Assembly (NCBI GenBank): GCA_020284085.1
Contig: JACEVL010000802.1
Location: 248,001 to 312,000 of the forward strand
Direction of reading: 5' to 3'
DNA length: 64,000 nucleotides
DNA from: Aporrectodea caliginosa
Taxonomy: Eukaryota > Annelida > Clitellata > Crassiclitellata > Lumbricidae
Below are positions 34,320-45,564 of the stretch, in pieces; position 1 is the stretch's first letter, and each line of letters begins with the position of its first letter. The notes under the pieces were generated by a model. The model was given only the letters and a program-made list of their open reading frames with translations, made no database searches and had not been told where the DNA came from. A program made the position numbers and the translations under genes.

Positions 34320-35343
34320 GGGGAGAGTCTGCACCCTTGATCCTAAAGCACCCTTGATCCTAATGCGTTTTCTCCGTACTTACTTACTCGATATCACCGA
34401 GCAGCGAGCCAAACTATTAAAAAATTTAATTCGACGTCACTTCATGTGTCTCAGAGAGGATTTGAACCATTGTACTATTTCTATTGCAAAAGTTAGTTTT
34501 TGTAGGTAAAAAGTAATTTTGTCGCTGTTTTGACGAACCTCACAGTTTTGATATTTGTGTTAGGGGAGTAATTTTGCTGATATAGCTTTGAACATATTTT
34601 GTTTCAGTGTGGTACAAACATCTTTGCAGGGTTCTAGGTGATGTTTATAAAAAATTATTATGCATATTGTAAAAATAGTAGGGTGTTGCAAACTTGCACC
34701 CTTGATCCCAATGACCCTTGATCCTAGAAATTAACTATAAATTTATTATATGCACCCTTGATCCTATGGGATCAAGGGTGCATATGATAAATTGATAGTT
34801 AATTTCTATTCAATGTTAAAAAGTTAAGCTAAAGTGAAAAACTACAGTTAAAATACAAACAAAACGTAAGTTTTAAGCATACTTGAGCTTAGTTTTGAAA
34901 TTGGAAAAACACTGATGATGACGATCATGAAGATCATGAAGATCTCGGTGTTCAGAATCTCGAGTAGGCCTATAAGTCATCTCACAGTACAGAGGTTGTC
35001 TTTCAGGCAGTATAAGATCTACTATAGTTATTTTCTTTTGTAATCAACATTAAAATATGACTGTTAATAACAAAACAGCTTTTTGTTGGATAAACCAGCA
35101 CCAGGATCAAATATAAGTGGGATCAAGGGTGCATACATACATGCACCCTTGATCCCATCTGAGTCACCTTCGTTTTTGGCACATAACATATTGAAAATGA
35201 TGGAATGATAGAATATTGAATATAAAGTTAGATTGAAAATAAAAATCTCTATTAGATACAGTAGAACCAAATTCAAAAAAGTTAACACTTTTTCAGTAAA
35301 CGAGAAAAGTAAGAAAATAGGATCAAGGGTGCAGACTCTCCCC
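34320..35343. mobile_element. TA-flanked transposon with internal 13-mer repeats, about 1.0 kb
   Basis: The ends are inverted repeats of 26 bp (34320-34345 and 35318-35343, beginning GGGGAGAGTCTGCACCC), bordered by TA on both sides. This is the arrangement of Tc1/mariner-pogo-type insertions. The 13-mer GCACCCTTGATCC recurs inside: direct at 34331, 34348, 34696, 34752, 35144; inverted at 34769, 35121, 35320; partial at 34714. No transposase is visible, so it is non-autonomous. Confidence 0.8.
34727..34806. repeat. Internal 38-bp-arm hairpin
   Basis: 34727-34764 and 34769-34806 are inverted copies (36 of 38 match) around the 4-nt loop TATG, centred on two opposed copies of the 13-mer. Confidence 0.9.
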
Positions 35344-35435
35344 TATCTAGCCACTAGCCAGAAGTGCGCAGTTTTAAATAGGCCTATTTTTGTCTTTAAG
35401 GAGTCTTTAGAGGTCAAGTTTAAGCAATAATATTG
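35344..35435. other. Short spacer
   Basis: Sequence between the TA-flanked element and the hairpin; includes one TAGGCCTA octamer. Confidence 0.4.
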
Positions 35436-35514
35436 CCTTCTAGCCTAAGTAGTGAATAGGCCTTCGATCTTACAATATTATTGTAAGATCGTATTCACTA
35501 CTTAGGCTAGAAGG
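35436..35514. repeat. 79-nt perfect hairpin with a 6-nt bulge
   Basis: The outer arms (35436-35458 with 35492-35514) pair over 23 bp and the inner arms (35465-35477 with 35479-35491) over 13 bp. Six unpaired bases GGCCTT sit on the left and a single T forms the tip. The size suits a precursor-microRNA, but near-perfect pairing and a one-base tip fit a recent fold-back element better. Confidence 0.85.
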
Positions 35515-36378
35515 TCATAGTTTTCTTTTAAAAACTTTAATTAATACCAATGCATAGGTCACTTACAAGAACGATAGGCGCAAGTCAGTAGGATTTTAAT
35601 TTCTACGACCTTCAATATTTCTAATTAGGCCTTCGCTATTTACCTCCGTGATGCAGTATAGTGTTATTCACACTTTCGCAAGCTTTACAAAATCAAAGGA
35701 ATGTTCTTTAGTTAAAACTGATACGCAAGACTTAGTGTCGAGGGAGCCAGCAACACTTTATTTCCATTTTAGATAGCCTACAGAAATTTAACTTATGACA
35801 ATCATATAACGTGTAAAATGATAAGGTAAAGACCTAGAAAAGCCGAACACTCAACAATTTCTTAACAGGCAGACAAAATTGCTTAGACCGTCACTAACGT
35901 TTTTTTTCATCACACACATTTATGGGCCTATATACAAAAATCTAACTTAGGCTATAATCTGTAGGCCTATATCGAAATCTAAAGATAACTTGACTTGACT
36001 TGACTTGCTGGTTCCCAGACTTGACCTTCTGATTCCCCGTTCTAGAACTGCTATGGCTCAGTCTCGATTTTTTGTGACATGTCACGCAGATCATCAGAGA
36101 AAGAGGAACACTGGAAGTAATGCTGTAAATGAATTTTAGAAATCTACCCACGGCTACTAAGCCATGTGAACGAGGATTTGCGGAATTCAGCCGTATAGGC
36201 GCGGCAGGCGGTTGGACAACTTACTTCCATTAACAATTCGTAACAGCGCACCGCATGAGTTCAGAAAACATTTTCGAAATTTCTTAAGCCGCATCTATTT
36301 AGATATGCTGGGTAGCTAAGTCTTCGTGAGATTCTTGTAAGGCGCTATATAAATGGCCATATGCATACATAGGCTACA
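35515..36378. other. Intergenic, nothing recognised
   Basis: A/T-rich. A SINE tail AAGGCGCTATATAAATGG occurs at about 36340. No gene supported. Confidence 0.45.
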
Positions 36379-38408
36379 CAGTGGCGTAGCAATGGGTTGT
36401 GCAGGCTGCGCAAAGCACAAAGCACAAGGGCCCCCGGCGGCACAAGGGCCCCGGCGGTCAGACCGTCAGAGCGGCTTGCCTTTCAGAATGTAATCAAATC
36501 AACTTAACCAAGCCCAGTTAGCTACATCGGTAAGAGCATAGGCTGCGTCTCATGCTCCTCTGTGCAAGAGAGTGAGTGCTGATCGTGGTTGGCTCCCGAA
36601 GGTGGCTTATTTCAGATATCTAAAAATCTCGGGCTAGAACGGTCAGTGAGTGCACGGAGACCTTAATTGGTGTGGTGCAAATTCAAAACGGGCAAGTGCC
36701 TCTGAATCATTGCTTCGAGTCATCAACTGCCTACGAATTACAGCACTCAGATCTCTGCTATTTATTTATTGAAATCTACATGTACAGCGTACGCACTCTA
36801 GGCCTATAATAGTGGACTGGACAAATCAACAGCGATTTTCAGCCTTAGCCCGTTGGCTGCAACGTTCAGCATTATGTTGCCTCCAACATTGTTGGATGCC
36901 TCTGACGATGAACTGTAGGCCTAAGCAGCAGTGGCGTAACTATAGGACTGTTCGTTTGGGGGGCTTTAAGCCTAGAACATGGCGAATGCGGTAGCCCGAG
37001 CCTATAGTGAAGCCTGGCGGTTTGATTTATTTGGGGGGCTTCAGCTTCGTTTGGGGGGGCTTAAGCCCCCCCCCAAGCCCAATTAATATTATTACTGCAC
37101 TATTTCCTGCGTAAGAACAACGTCGTCGTATGCAGCTACTAGTCCAACGTTCTCCAACAGTCAAGAATTTTGCATAAAAAGAAGACTTTAGGATAATCGC
37201 GATATTTTTTATATGAGCAGTGTTTTTCAATAAAAAATGTTCCGGAACTGAACAATTCCAGAACAGTTATGGAAGACATTGCAAGGGTTCCGAAGGTCTA
37301 AACCTGAACCTCTAATTTTATAGCATCTTGAATACCAATAAACACTGAACACGCTGAAATTAAATTAAATTAACTAAATAATTTTTTATTAAAAATGTAA
37401 GTAAATAAAATAATTTTTAGCAGCTTGAAAAAATTCACGGAATGCCGTTCCGGAGCGTTCTGTCTGAAAGAAACATTGCATAGGCCTATAAAAATAATTG
37501 TCAAATGACAGCTTAATCGTCTACATCTCAGCTTTAGGCCATTCCAGTGCCTGCCCATTTGCTTTCAGAAGATAATTTAGTCATCGTTACTCTGCAACCC
37601 AATATGGCAGAGCCAGAACTTACTAAAGTAGATGCTGCTTTGGAGACATATCGCTGCCTGTGATTGTGCTTGGACTAAGCGGTCTACCGTCATTGGCTTC
37701 GTCGGAACGACAAGGGTCACGAACGTCCTTGTGTTTCAGCAGGTTTATGTGATGCTTGGACCCAAGATGAATAGCCTATGCATATTTCTTGTTGCACCGC
37801 TGGCAATTTTGCTGCGAGTTACATAACTGACATTGAGTCGTCTGGCCCTCAGAATCGTGAACGAAATGATCCCAAACACCACCCTTTACATTTACTGATT
37901 TAGACATTGTTTGGATTTGTGTCTGAAATAACTAAATTCAAATAAAAACAGTCTATAGGCCTACTGCTATTATTTACGAATTCGAAGCTACGACGCCGAC
38001 TTGTCAAAACACTCAACATTAGTCACTGGTCGTGTGAAATGGGAAGCCACACTCATACGAAGTCACCAATAAAGATATGGAATGAGCCGATAAATAAGTA
38101 GTTAGAAGTTGTATTACGTAAACCCGTTATCAACCACTATTATCGTTATATTTCCATTACTCTGCATTTGTGAGTTTCACACCGTGAAGGACGGTGAAAG
38201 TTACGATTTTCAAACCCGTCGAACCCGGGTTTCAATCGCGTTCAAACCCGGGTTTCGGGTTTGGAAAAAAGCCGGGTAACCCGGGTACCCGGGTTCGGGT
38301 AACCCGGGTTTGCATTCCCTAGTCGTCTACATTCATTTGAGTTCAAGGGGGAGGGGCCCACCACCGAAGCTCTGCACAAGGGCCCCCCCAAACCGTGCAA
38401 CGCCACTG
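36379..38408. mobile_element. Candidate DNA transposon, about 2.0 kb, nested insertions
   Basis: The left end CAGTGGCGTAGCA and right end TGCAACGCCACTG are imperfect inverted repeats (11/13), both followed inward by a CACAAGGGCCCCC motif. No clear target duplication (AGGCTACA versus TACATACA). Another CAGTGGCGTAACT end lies inside at about 36932 and a CCCCCC/GGGGGG palindrome at 37051-37078. No transposase recognised. Confidence 0.4.
38195..38320. repeat. AACCCGGGTT subterminal-type repeat cluster
   Basis: At least six copies of AACCCGGGTT or close variants within about 110 bp, ending GCATTCCCTAG. Such clusters are typical next to hAT termini; the other end was not found. Confidence 0.6.
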
Positions 38409-38589
38409 TACATACACCTCCGATATCTGAAGCATTTTCTTCACTCACTAGACAGCTTGTAAACGTTTCGATCAATCATCAACGTGTGCATAGAGAGCGA
38501 GCAACAGATCGTTTCCAGTTAATAACATAGAAACTGAAATCTCTTGTCAATCAAAATGATTGACAGTCAGTTTTACTATCGTTATTATC

Positions 38590-38742
38590 ATGCACTTATT
38601 GTGCGTCGCAAACTGCTCAGCAAACACTAATCGGTGTGCTGAGCAATTGTCAGTGAAGGACTTGCTCAAGGTCCATACATAGAAGCCGTTTCATAGGAGG
38701 CTCGAACCCGTAATATCCGTATTACTGTGCCGAACTAGGGCA
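38590..38742 (-). mobile_element. tRNA-derived SINE, copy A2
   Basis: On the minus strand: TTACGGGTTCGAGCCTCC (B box) then GGACCTTGAGCAAGTCCTTC and CAATTGCTCAGC, matching the SINE core at 15960 and 49990. Confidence 0.6.
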
Positions 38743-38745
38743 CAG

Positions 38746-38985
38746 TTTGGCGCCGATAAGTTTGCTGCGTAATAGTTTGGCGCCTATAAGTTCTGCTGTG
38801 TAATAGTTTGGCGCCGATAAGTTTTGCTGTGTAATAGTTTGGCGCCTTAATTTCTGCTGTCGGCCAACGCTGTACAAGGCGGCAATTATTGAAAGTCGCT
38901 AGCAGTCAGTTACGCGCCCGAAGCCGGCGACCGCATTGGTCCGTAAGCGCGCGCTTTCTAGGCGGGAGCTGATGCCTATATAAAT
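38746..38985 (+). promoter_or_regulatory. Promoter-like array: four E2F-type sites, CCAAT, TATA
   Basis: TTTGGCGCC occurs at 38746, 38776, 38807 and 38838, spaced 30, 31 and 31 bp in a tandem unit. GCGC-rich DNA follows, an inverted CCAAT box (ATTGG, 38935-38939) and TATATAAAT at 38977-38985. TTTSGCGC is the E2F consensus. Together this looks like an S-phase-regulated RNA polymerase II promoter reading right, or the LTR of a retroelement. The start would be near 39010. Confidence 0.5.
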
Positions 38986-39066
38986 GAGCTCCGCTGCACG
39001 CAAGCGTCCTACACTAATCATCTTCGATATGAAAAAGTGTCGTTAAGCCGAACGCAAGCGTCCGAG

Positions 39067-39990
39067 CAGTGATATTTTCATTAACGAAAACTAAAATTAG
39101 AAGTAAAAATAAAGGATTTCGTTAACGAAAATTAGAAGTAAAAGTAGGAATTATTTTGGCTTCAAAAACTAAATTAGGAATTAAATTATGAATTATTTGC
39201 AGAAGTAAAATTATGAATGAAATTAGGAATTATTTTCAGAAGTAAAATCATTTTACTTCTTGTGGCACTTAAGCTGAGATGAAGGCGAATAAATCACACG
39301 CGATCCAAACACATAATCCATTGAAAACTTCTGCTTGAGATGAAGGCGCTGCGCATACCATTCTCTATGTAATATACTATCTTTGGTCTTCGTTGTCTAA
39401 AAAATGTCCCGCCTGCGTACCAACCTAACAACGACCTCCTGGATATTATTTATGCTGTATTATATAGGATCAGCTAAAATGGACATGCTCATAAGACAAG
39501 CAGTTTCTGTCAAAGTCAGAAAAATTGAAGATCTTGTCAAAAGTTATTTGGCCGAAGTAAGGGAGAAAGATACTATGAATCCTCTTGCTTTCTGGAAGGA
39601 AAGGTGAGCTTCATACAGCAAAATTGCACCCATTGCAGAGGATCTTTTATCAGCTCCAGCCTCACAGGCCTTTGTGGAAAGAATTTTTTCTGTATGTGGA
39701 ATTTTTACTGATGGACGAAGAAATCGCATGAAAAATCTCCGGAAATGAGAGTGTTTCTGAAATTGAACAAATTTAAGATATCTTATAGTAACATTAAAAA
39801 ACTTTTTACTGCACTGAAATTAATAATTATTTGGAAAACTAAAATAAGAAGTAAAATTAATTGAGAACTAAAATAGGAATGATAAGTAAAATTATTTGAG
39901 AAGTAAAATTAGAATTAGAAGTAAAATTCAAGGACACAGAACTGAATTAGAACTGAATTAGGAATTATTTTGAGAAGTAAAATATCACTG
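39067..39990 (+). mobile_element. hAT transposon, deleted copy, 924 bp
   Basis: Perfect 12-bp inverted termini CAGTGATATTTT / AAAATATCACTG between perfect 8-bp duplications CGTCCGAG (39059-39066 and 39991-39998). Subterminal DNA carries many AGAAGTAAAATTA units at both ends. It contains the tail of a transposase. It inserted just downstream of the promoter-like array at 38746-38985. Confidence 0.92.
39404..39748 (+). pseudogene. hAT transposase C-terminus, broken by a stop
   Basis: The frame reads MNPLAFWKER, TGA stop at 39605, then ASYSKIAPIAEDLLSAPASQ and FVERIFSVCGIFTDGRRNR up to the stop at 39746. The APASQAFVERIFS..G block is the hAT dimerisation domain. The N-terminal and catalytic parts are absent. 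Confidence 0.85.
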
Positions 39991-39998
39991 CGTCCGAG

Positions 39999-40481
39999 TC
40001 GATTGCCAGCCATCGTCAGTCGAGCACCGCTTGTGCAAGACGTCGTTCGAGCGACAGATTCCCGCCTTTGGTTTTGGCGCGTAAGGGTGGACCAGGCTGA
40101 GCGTATTGAGGCGGAGCGTTTAGCTGATCGAAGGAAGTCAACCGCGTACGGGTCGAAGGTTAGAGGTTCGACGCCTGCCGTCCAGCGCTTGGTGGAAAGG
40201 ACGATCGCTTTCTTTCTCCGTGTTTGCCCGCCAGCAGAATCGTTGTGCGTGGTTAAGGTTAGAAATACAGAGTAAAGGTTTCTGTGTATTATTTAATCGT
40301 GCGCTAAATCAGTCTTGTAACGTAATCGGTGTTTTCTGTGCACTATGTAAATAATAATTATTGCCTGTCAATGTTTTAATACTTGATCATTATTTAAGAC
40401 TGATATGAGGGGATTGCCTCAAAGTACAATCGCTCTGTAATTTGTTTTATTTTGATAAGATTTAATTAATTAAATGTTGAA
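39999..40481 (+). other. Possible 5' leader of the unknown ORF
   Basis: Continues the sequence interrupted by the hAT element. GC-rich to about 40260 with a further TTTTGGCGCG at about 40072, then A/T-rich up to the ATG. An open frame across 39970-40275 uses TTG as first codon and is not convincing. Confidence 0.35.
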
Positions 40482-41048
40482 ATGGAAGAAGACTTGCATT
40501 CAATTGATGAATCTACCTATGTGTGTAGAGTTCTTGACACGCTATTAAGAAGTCAACAAGAACAGGCCGCCATTTTGAAATCATTAGTAAGTAAGATGCA
40601 AAGCATGGAAACCAGATCACGGTTTCCGGAAGGTGCAGTTGTGGGAAAGAAGGACCCAGATACCCTGCGAGGTATTGGTCTGCCCACAGCAGAAGCCGCG
40701 GATACAGTGCCTGACTATGGTACCCTGGTAGGAAGTGATGTTGAAACTACAACTGCTTTTGTAGCACCATCGCCAAAGACTTTGCGCAGAAGCACTAGAC
40801 TCCGTGATAAAAACCTTAGAGTTTCATTACCTCTTACCGGTGAAACCGGCAGCATATTTATTGCAACGACAAGCGTTCGAACCCGGGATCAGAAGTCTGT
40901 TGAGAAAGAGATTTTCCCACAACTGCCCGACCCAAGCCTGGATAGGAAGGGGGTCGCCACATTACAAGACGAGCACTCTAACCAATCGGCAACCGTGTCC
41001 TATGGTATTCAGTCCTACTACTTAGGAAGATCACGAACACGAGAATAA
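40482..41048 (+). CDS. Hypothetical protein, 188 residues
   Basis: Starts in a good context (AAATGG). Residues 1-45 are acidic then heptad-like (VLDTLLRSQQEQAAILKSLV), suggesting a short coiled coil. The remainder is Ser/Thr/Arg-rich without a fold I recognise. No cysteine knuckle, protease or polymerase follows, although a leading coiled coil suits the Gag-like ORF of a retroelement. It lies 1.5 kb after the E2F/CCAAT/TATA array at 38746-38985. Base composition is more balanced than its flanks, which supports coding. It could be a single-exon gene, a retroelement ORF, or one exon of a larger gene. Confidence 0.45.
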   Translation: MEEDLHSIDESTYVCRVLDTLLRSQQEQAAILKSLVSKMQSMETRSRFPEGAVVGKKDPDTLRGIGLPTAEAADTVPDYGTLVGSDVETTTAFVAPSPKTLRRSTRLRDKNLRVSLPLTGETGSIFIATTSVRTRDQKSVEKEIFPQLPDPSLDRKGVATLQDEHSNQSATVSYGIQSYYLGRSRTRE

Positions 41049-44000
41049 TATATATAATGAGAATTGATTCATAAACGCTCCCATACAATACTTTGAACAC
41101 TGCACTCATTTAGGAATGGAACATTTTCAATTTATTACAACCATGTTTACACGTATACTGTAGCATTAAAGCTGGCAGTTGTTGATCGGTTATTATCGTA
41201 ATTAAAATTAACTTCTCGCTTTACGAGTCATTCTGTTACAAAGTTTCTGCTACACTCTGTTAAAGTTTCTTAAGATACATGCACAAATAATACTTTGAAC
41301 ATTTATTATGATTAAGTAAAAAATTCTGAAAAATACCATATGCACCGTAAAAGGTTTTCTATTTTAAAATATAAATGCTATATAAATATGCTGATCATAT
41401 TTCTCGTAACAACAGTAATGCAGTCTTACAAAGTACAGTAAATTTTCCAACAATATTTCATCTTCATCGCCACAAATAAAACTTACAGCAACAATTTATT
41501 GGAAATAACAGCTGTAAAATTATCATCAGCCTCTTCCTCATCATCTTCGATAACAATAGGAACAACAATGACTTGTAACAGTTGAAACAACAGAGAATTT
41601 TTTTCTTTTCTTTTCTTCAGTATGTTAGGCTTCATCCACCGTTTTATACCTTTCTCGTGACTTTTCAATTTTTATGTAGGCCTATGTCTTAACAACTGTT
41701 TCGACGATTCAATAAATGGCTTCAATAACTTTATATTTGTCCTTCCTTCTAGTGGTTGAAGAATCCAGATCACATTGATCAAAAATAGCAACTAATTAGC
41801 TTGTTCTGTAAAACGTCTTATACAAGTTCCCAATACAATATGTCACGACTTTCTTACTTGTTAAAAATCAATGCGAGGTCACGAAATGTGTGGTCCCTTT
41901 TGTGACTGAAACTGACTCAAAGGGTGAAACCAAGCAGGACTAATAATACACATGATTGGAAAGTCCTTATTTTTAACGTGTTGTGATTAGTTGGACCATA
42001 GCCCTCTAGCGGACAGGAAGGTATCACCGCGCTCCTATTTATACAACAAATGCATTGCAGTTTCTCATATTTAAACTGAAAACTGGACAAATAATTATAT
42101 TTGCCGAGTAAAACGTTCTCATGGGAGAGTAAACAAGCATGCATAATATCTGGTGTAAACATTGAAGTGGAGCGACACCTGTGGGTTAGGAAGCATACCG
42201 GACATAAAAGTTTTGCATGATTTTCTTTGTATTATAGAGATTCTTGGCAGAAAGTCAAAATCAAGACAGACAGCAATTAAGTCAACAACAACATTTCAAG
42301 TATCCACGAAAACAAGCAGATGTAATGCAACAAAACTACTCTACACTATGAAAATTTGCTATACCATACTTCCATTAATTTTAACTAAAAAGTAGCAAAT
42401 ATAATAAATAACTAACATGACTAAGAGTGAGATAGGCCATTCATGGTCATGGGTGGGGGAGTAATCAGAAAAAGCCAAGGTTTTTCTCTAGTAATTGCCG
42501 CCCAGTCAACATACCTACTCCATGGTGCGCAACACCAGTCAGTGGGTCAACCGTGTTTTGTGGGTGCTTCACTTCCTCATCATCTTTACATCAGGATGCG
42601 GGATGTGTCATGTGTATGTATGCACGTATGTACATACATACCGACACATATATACGAACATATACACCACAGGTATCTGTTGCCATCTGTCAGAAGTCGT
42701 CACAACACATTTGCAGTCTACACCTGTCATCTACTAAGCTTCCTAAATGCTTGTGCATGCAATAAATAACGAGTTTTCATATATTTATAGTTGTAATATA
42801 TACACATACATTGCCAATATATATAGACCTATAAATATGAACTTGTTCAAGAAACTATGCATTACAAACCAGTATCAAAAGACTTTCAATTAATTAATAT
42901 AAAGGAATCCATTAATAGTAGTAATATATTAATTATAAATTTATATAAATTTATAATTCTAAATATATAACAACCATACATACAAGCTTGCCAAACATTA
43001 AAAACCAGATCAGCATTACTAGATCTCTCATTTCACAGGCATATTAAAACTGACTTTGTGTATAATTTGTCACAGAAAACAAGCCATCATGGCAGGAACA
43101 AAAATGGTCAAGAAAAACCAGATCCATGCGAATAGGAAATAAACAGGCGAATCAGATCATGAAAAGAAGTCAGATCTTGCAGTTTAAACTAGCAATAATT
43201 AATACATTATAACACGTCTTTCCCAATATCACTCAAAAATTGACTCTGCATCCCTTTGATCATATTATGAAAATGTATAATATTATAGTAAAACCATAAT
43301 CGTAATTTTGTATTGCAATGGTGGTGTGCGGTCAACACCACTTTTAAAAGTGGTAAGGACAGTCACTACCACTTTCTGGCCGTGTGCTGAAATATTTTTT
43401 GTGAATAATAAACAGCTATCTCGTCTCCTTTCTCTGTCTTCATCCCTTACAAATCAACATACAGTGACACACAAATGGTTTATGGCAAACGGCAAAACAA
43501 CACTGAGAAAAAACAGTGCGATTCTCAACAGTACTAAAAGTGCAGAATTCCGACATCTACTGTGACCTAAACTCAAATCATGTGCACAAATGGGAGTAAC
43601 GAGCAGCCGAAAAATTAATTTTAAAACTTGCAATTACCTTACCACAATTTTTACTAATACGCTACACAAGGCAGCCAGCAATTCGTGAAGGAACAATGTT
43701 CACCGAAAATGAGAACCCACCTATTTTGCAGTGTATTGTTACAACAGCCTCAAAACTATTAAGTGTAAGAAATCCCAGAAAATCCATAGAACATTTACTG
43801 CTCAATATTACTTCAAAGTGTATGAAAAATATTAAAATATTTAGTTCCACACTTACTGTAAGAGTTACTAACACCATGCATTGAAATGCAGCACCAACTT
43901 GATCTAACCAGATTAAAAAAGTGAAATTCAAATGACTAAATCTGAGAGCTGCAAATACTGCTACAGATTATTAGCTGTCAGCCTGCTATTAAACCAATTA

Positions 44001-44727
44001 ATGATTACTAAAGAAACAAAAACTGGATTGTTCACAAACACAGTAATTCATTTGGGTAACAGACAGCACATGACTGTAAGCAGGTTTTCTGAACACTTCA
44101 GAAAATCAACAAACATCCAACAATTCTTTGGTACTTTGGGTGCGTTTTTGGGCTCCTATAAACCTACAAGAGAAACGAAATTCTCTTCTGCAGTTTTATT
44201 GGCATCTTCCTCATGCATAAGTAGAAGAGCTCTTTCTGTCGAAAAACCAGAACAGGATATAAGTTTTCTGTATCTGGATCTCTTCCAGAATCAGAAGACA
44301 CCTTCAAAATTTACAGAAGCCCAAAAAACGCTAGATGAATTAACCGTAAAACACTTACAGACAAAATGTCTAACAGGTTGATTATTTCTCGAAATAAATA
44401 GTTGTATTTATGAAGTCGCTTTTGATGACTCGAGTGATTTGTTGGCTAGATCTACTGACGTAGATTATGTACAAGAGTCTGAAGCAAGAGGGGCAAAACA
44501 GATCTGATGGGGATTGAGAAATATAAGCAGTCTGGTCTTGCAGGTCCCTGGAAGACAAAAAGAAAAAAGTGTTAAATAGTCAAACCACACTAAACAAATG
44601 TTAAATAGTTAAAATGCAACATGAAATTTATTCATTCATCGTGCATTTATTTGTTTATTTAAAGCACTGTCATAGTGTCTCATCAAGATAATACTCTTTA
44701 CTTGTCATAATTTTGTCACAGGGCAGA
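41049..44727. other. Gap between the unknown ORF and the tetraspanin
   Basis: A/T-rich DNA. The 149-codon frame at 43932-44381 and the smaller ones at 41483-41668 and 43308-43565 show no motif, signal peptide or supporting splice site, so I do not call them genes. Minus-strand AATAAA near 44656 might end the tetraspanin transcript. Confidence 0.4.
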
Positions 44728-44925
44728 AATTTACTTCAAGATTTCTTCTTCACCTACACCTCCTTGCCAACGCAGCTATAATGAGTTGGTGCGTAGATGA
44801 AACGGTAAGGGAGACAACTTGCTACCCATCCTCATCTGCCGAGGCTGAGAAATGAAGTCGCTAACACTTCATACTCATGGCAGCCTCAGGGCTAGCTTAA
44901 GGGACTGCTCTTCTTCTAATTTTTC
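44728..44925 (+). mobile_element. CTT-tail SINE, copy B1
   Basis: Contains CGAGGCTGAGAAATGAAGTC, CTAACACTTCATAC, GGGCTAGCTTAAGGGACTG and a CTCTTCTTCT tail, as in 50232-50512. It faces copy B2 tail to tail. Confidence 0.65.
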
Positions 44926-44961
44926 GAAACGACATCATAGAATTTGAAGATAGGACAGAAG

Positions 44962-45209
44962 AAGAAGAAGAGCAGTCCCTTAAGTTAGACTGACAGGCAG
45001 TCATAGGTAAGAAATGCTAGCAGCTTCATTTTACTTAGCCTCGGCATATGAAGGCGAGTGACCAGTCCTCTCCCTCTCATCTTCCCACAGTCAGTGTACT
45101 CATTATAGCTGAGTTAGCTAGGGAACAGGTTGAGCAGAAATCTCGAACAAATTTCTACCCAGGTGGAAATGTGAACTCCCAACCTTTTGCTAACCACTGC
45201 ACTATAGCA
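44962..45209 (-). mobile_element. CTT-tail SINE, copy B2, inverted
   Basis: Read on the minus strand it has a tRNA-like head (GTGCAGTGGTTAGCAAAAGG, then GGGAGTTCACATTTCC), the CCGAGGCTAAG core and a (CTT)n tail. With B1 it forms an inverted SINE pair that lies within the likely 3' UTR of the tetraspanin. Confidence 0.65.
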
Positions 45210-45498
45210 CACACAAACAAGCAGAGAATTTCAAAGAATTTCAAAGCTTTGGACCAGTAACCAGTAATTCATGAGCGTCTGATGAACAAGTAATATTTAT
45301 GAGTCTCAGAAGTGAGCAAAGATAAGAGACAGGTTGGCCCTGTCAAAAACTTAGCGTCTTGCCGAGATCCTTTTAAGATGAGCATTTTAAATGATTTTTT
45401 CTTATAAAAATTGCATTACGGTACACACAAAAGAAATCAACTAGGCGATAAATTATCGATACTTGATTATTGTCGTACTTATTTTTTTTTCACACTGT

Positions 45499-45564
45499 TT
45501 AGACGACTTCATATTCGCGACGTATCGCTGCCGCCAAACAACCAGCTATGATGATTCCAATCAG
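45499..45564 (-). CDS. CD63: Tetraspanin exon 7: end of span 4 and sorting tail
   Basis: Acceptor TTGATTTCAG, stop TAA at 45501-45499. Encodes LIGIIIAGCLAAAIRREYEVV. Confidence 0.9.
   Translation of the reverse strand: MIGIIIAGCLAAAIRREYEVV

Noticed and set aside
40120..40200. tRNA-like stretch with TTAGCTGATCGAAGG and GAGGTTCGACGCC
   Set aside because: Box-like words are present, but no acceptor stem or anticodon arm can be folded.
43932..44381. 149-codon plus-strand frame
   Set aside because: No recognisable domain, signal peptide or flanking splice sites; composition like the surrounding A/T-rich DNA. Kept only as a possibility for homology search.
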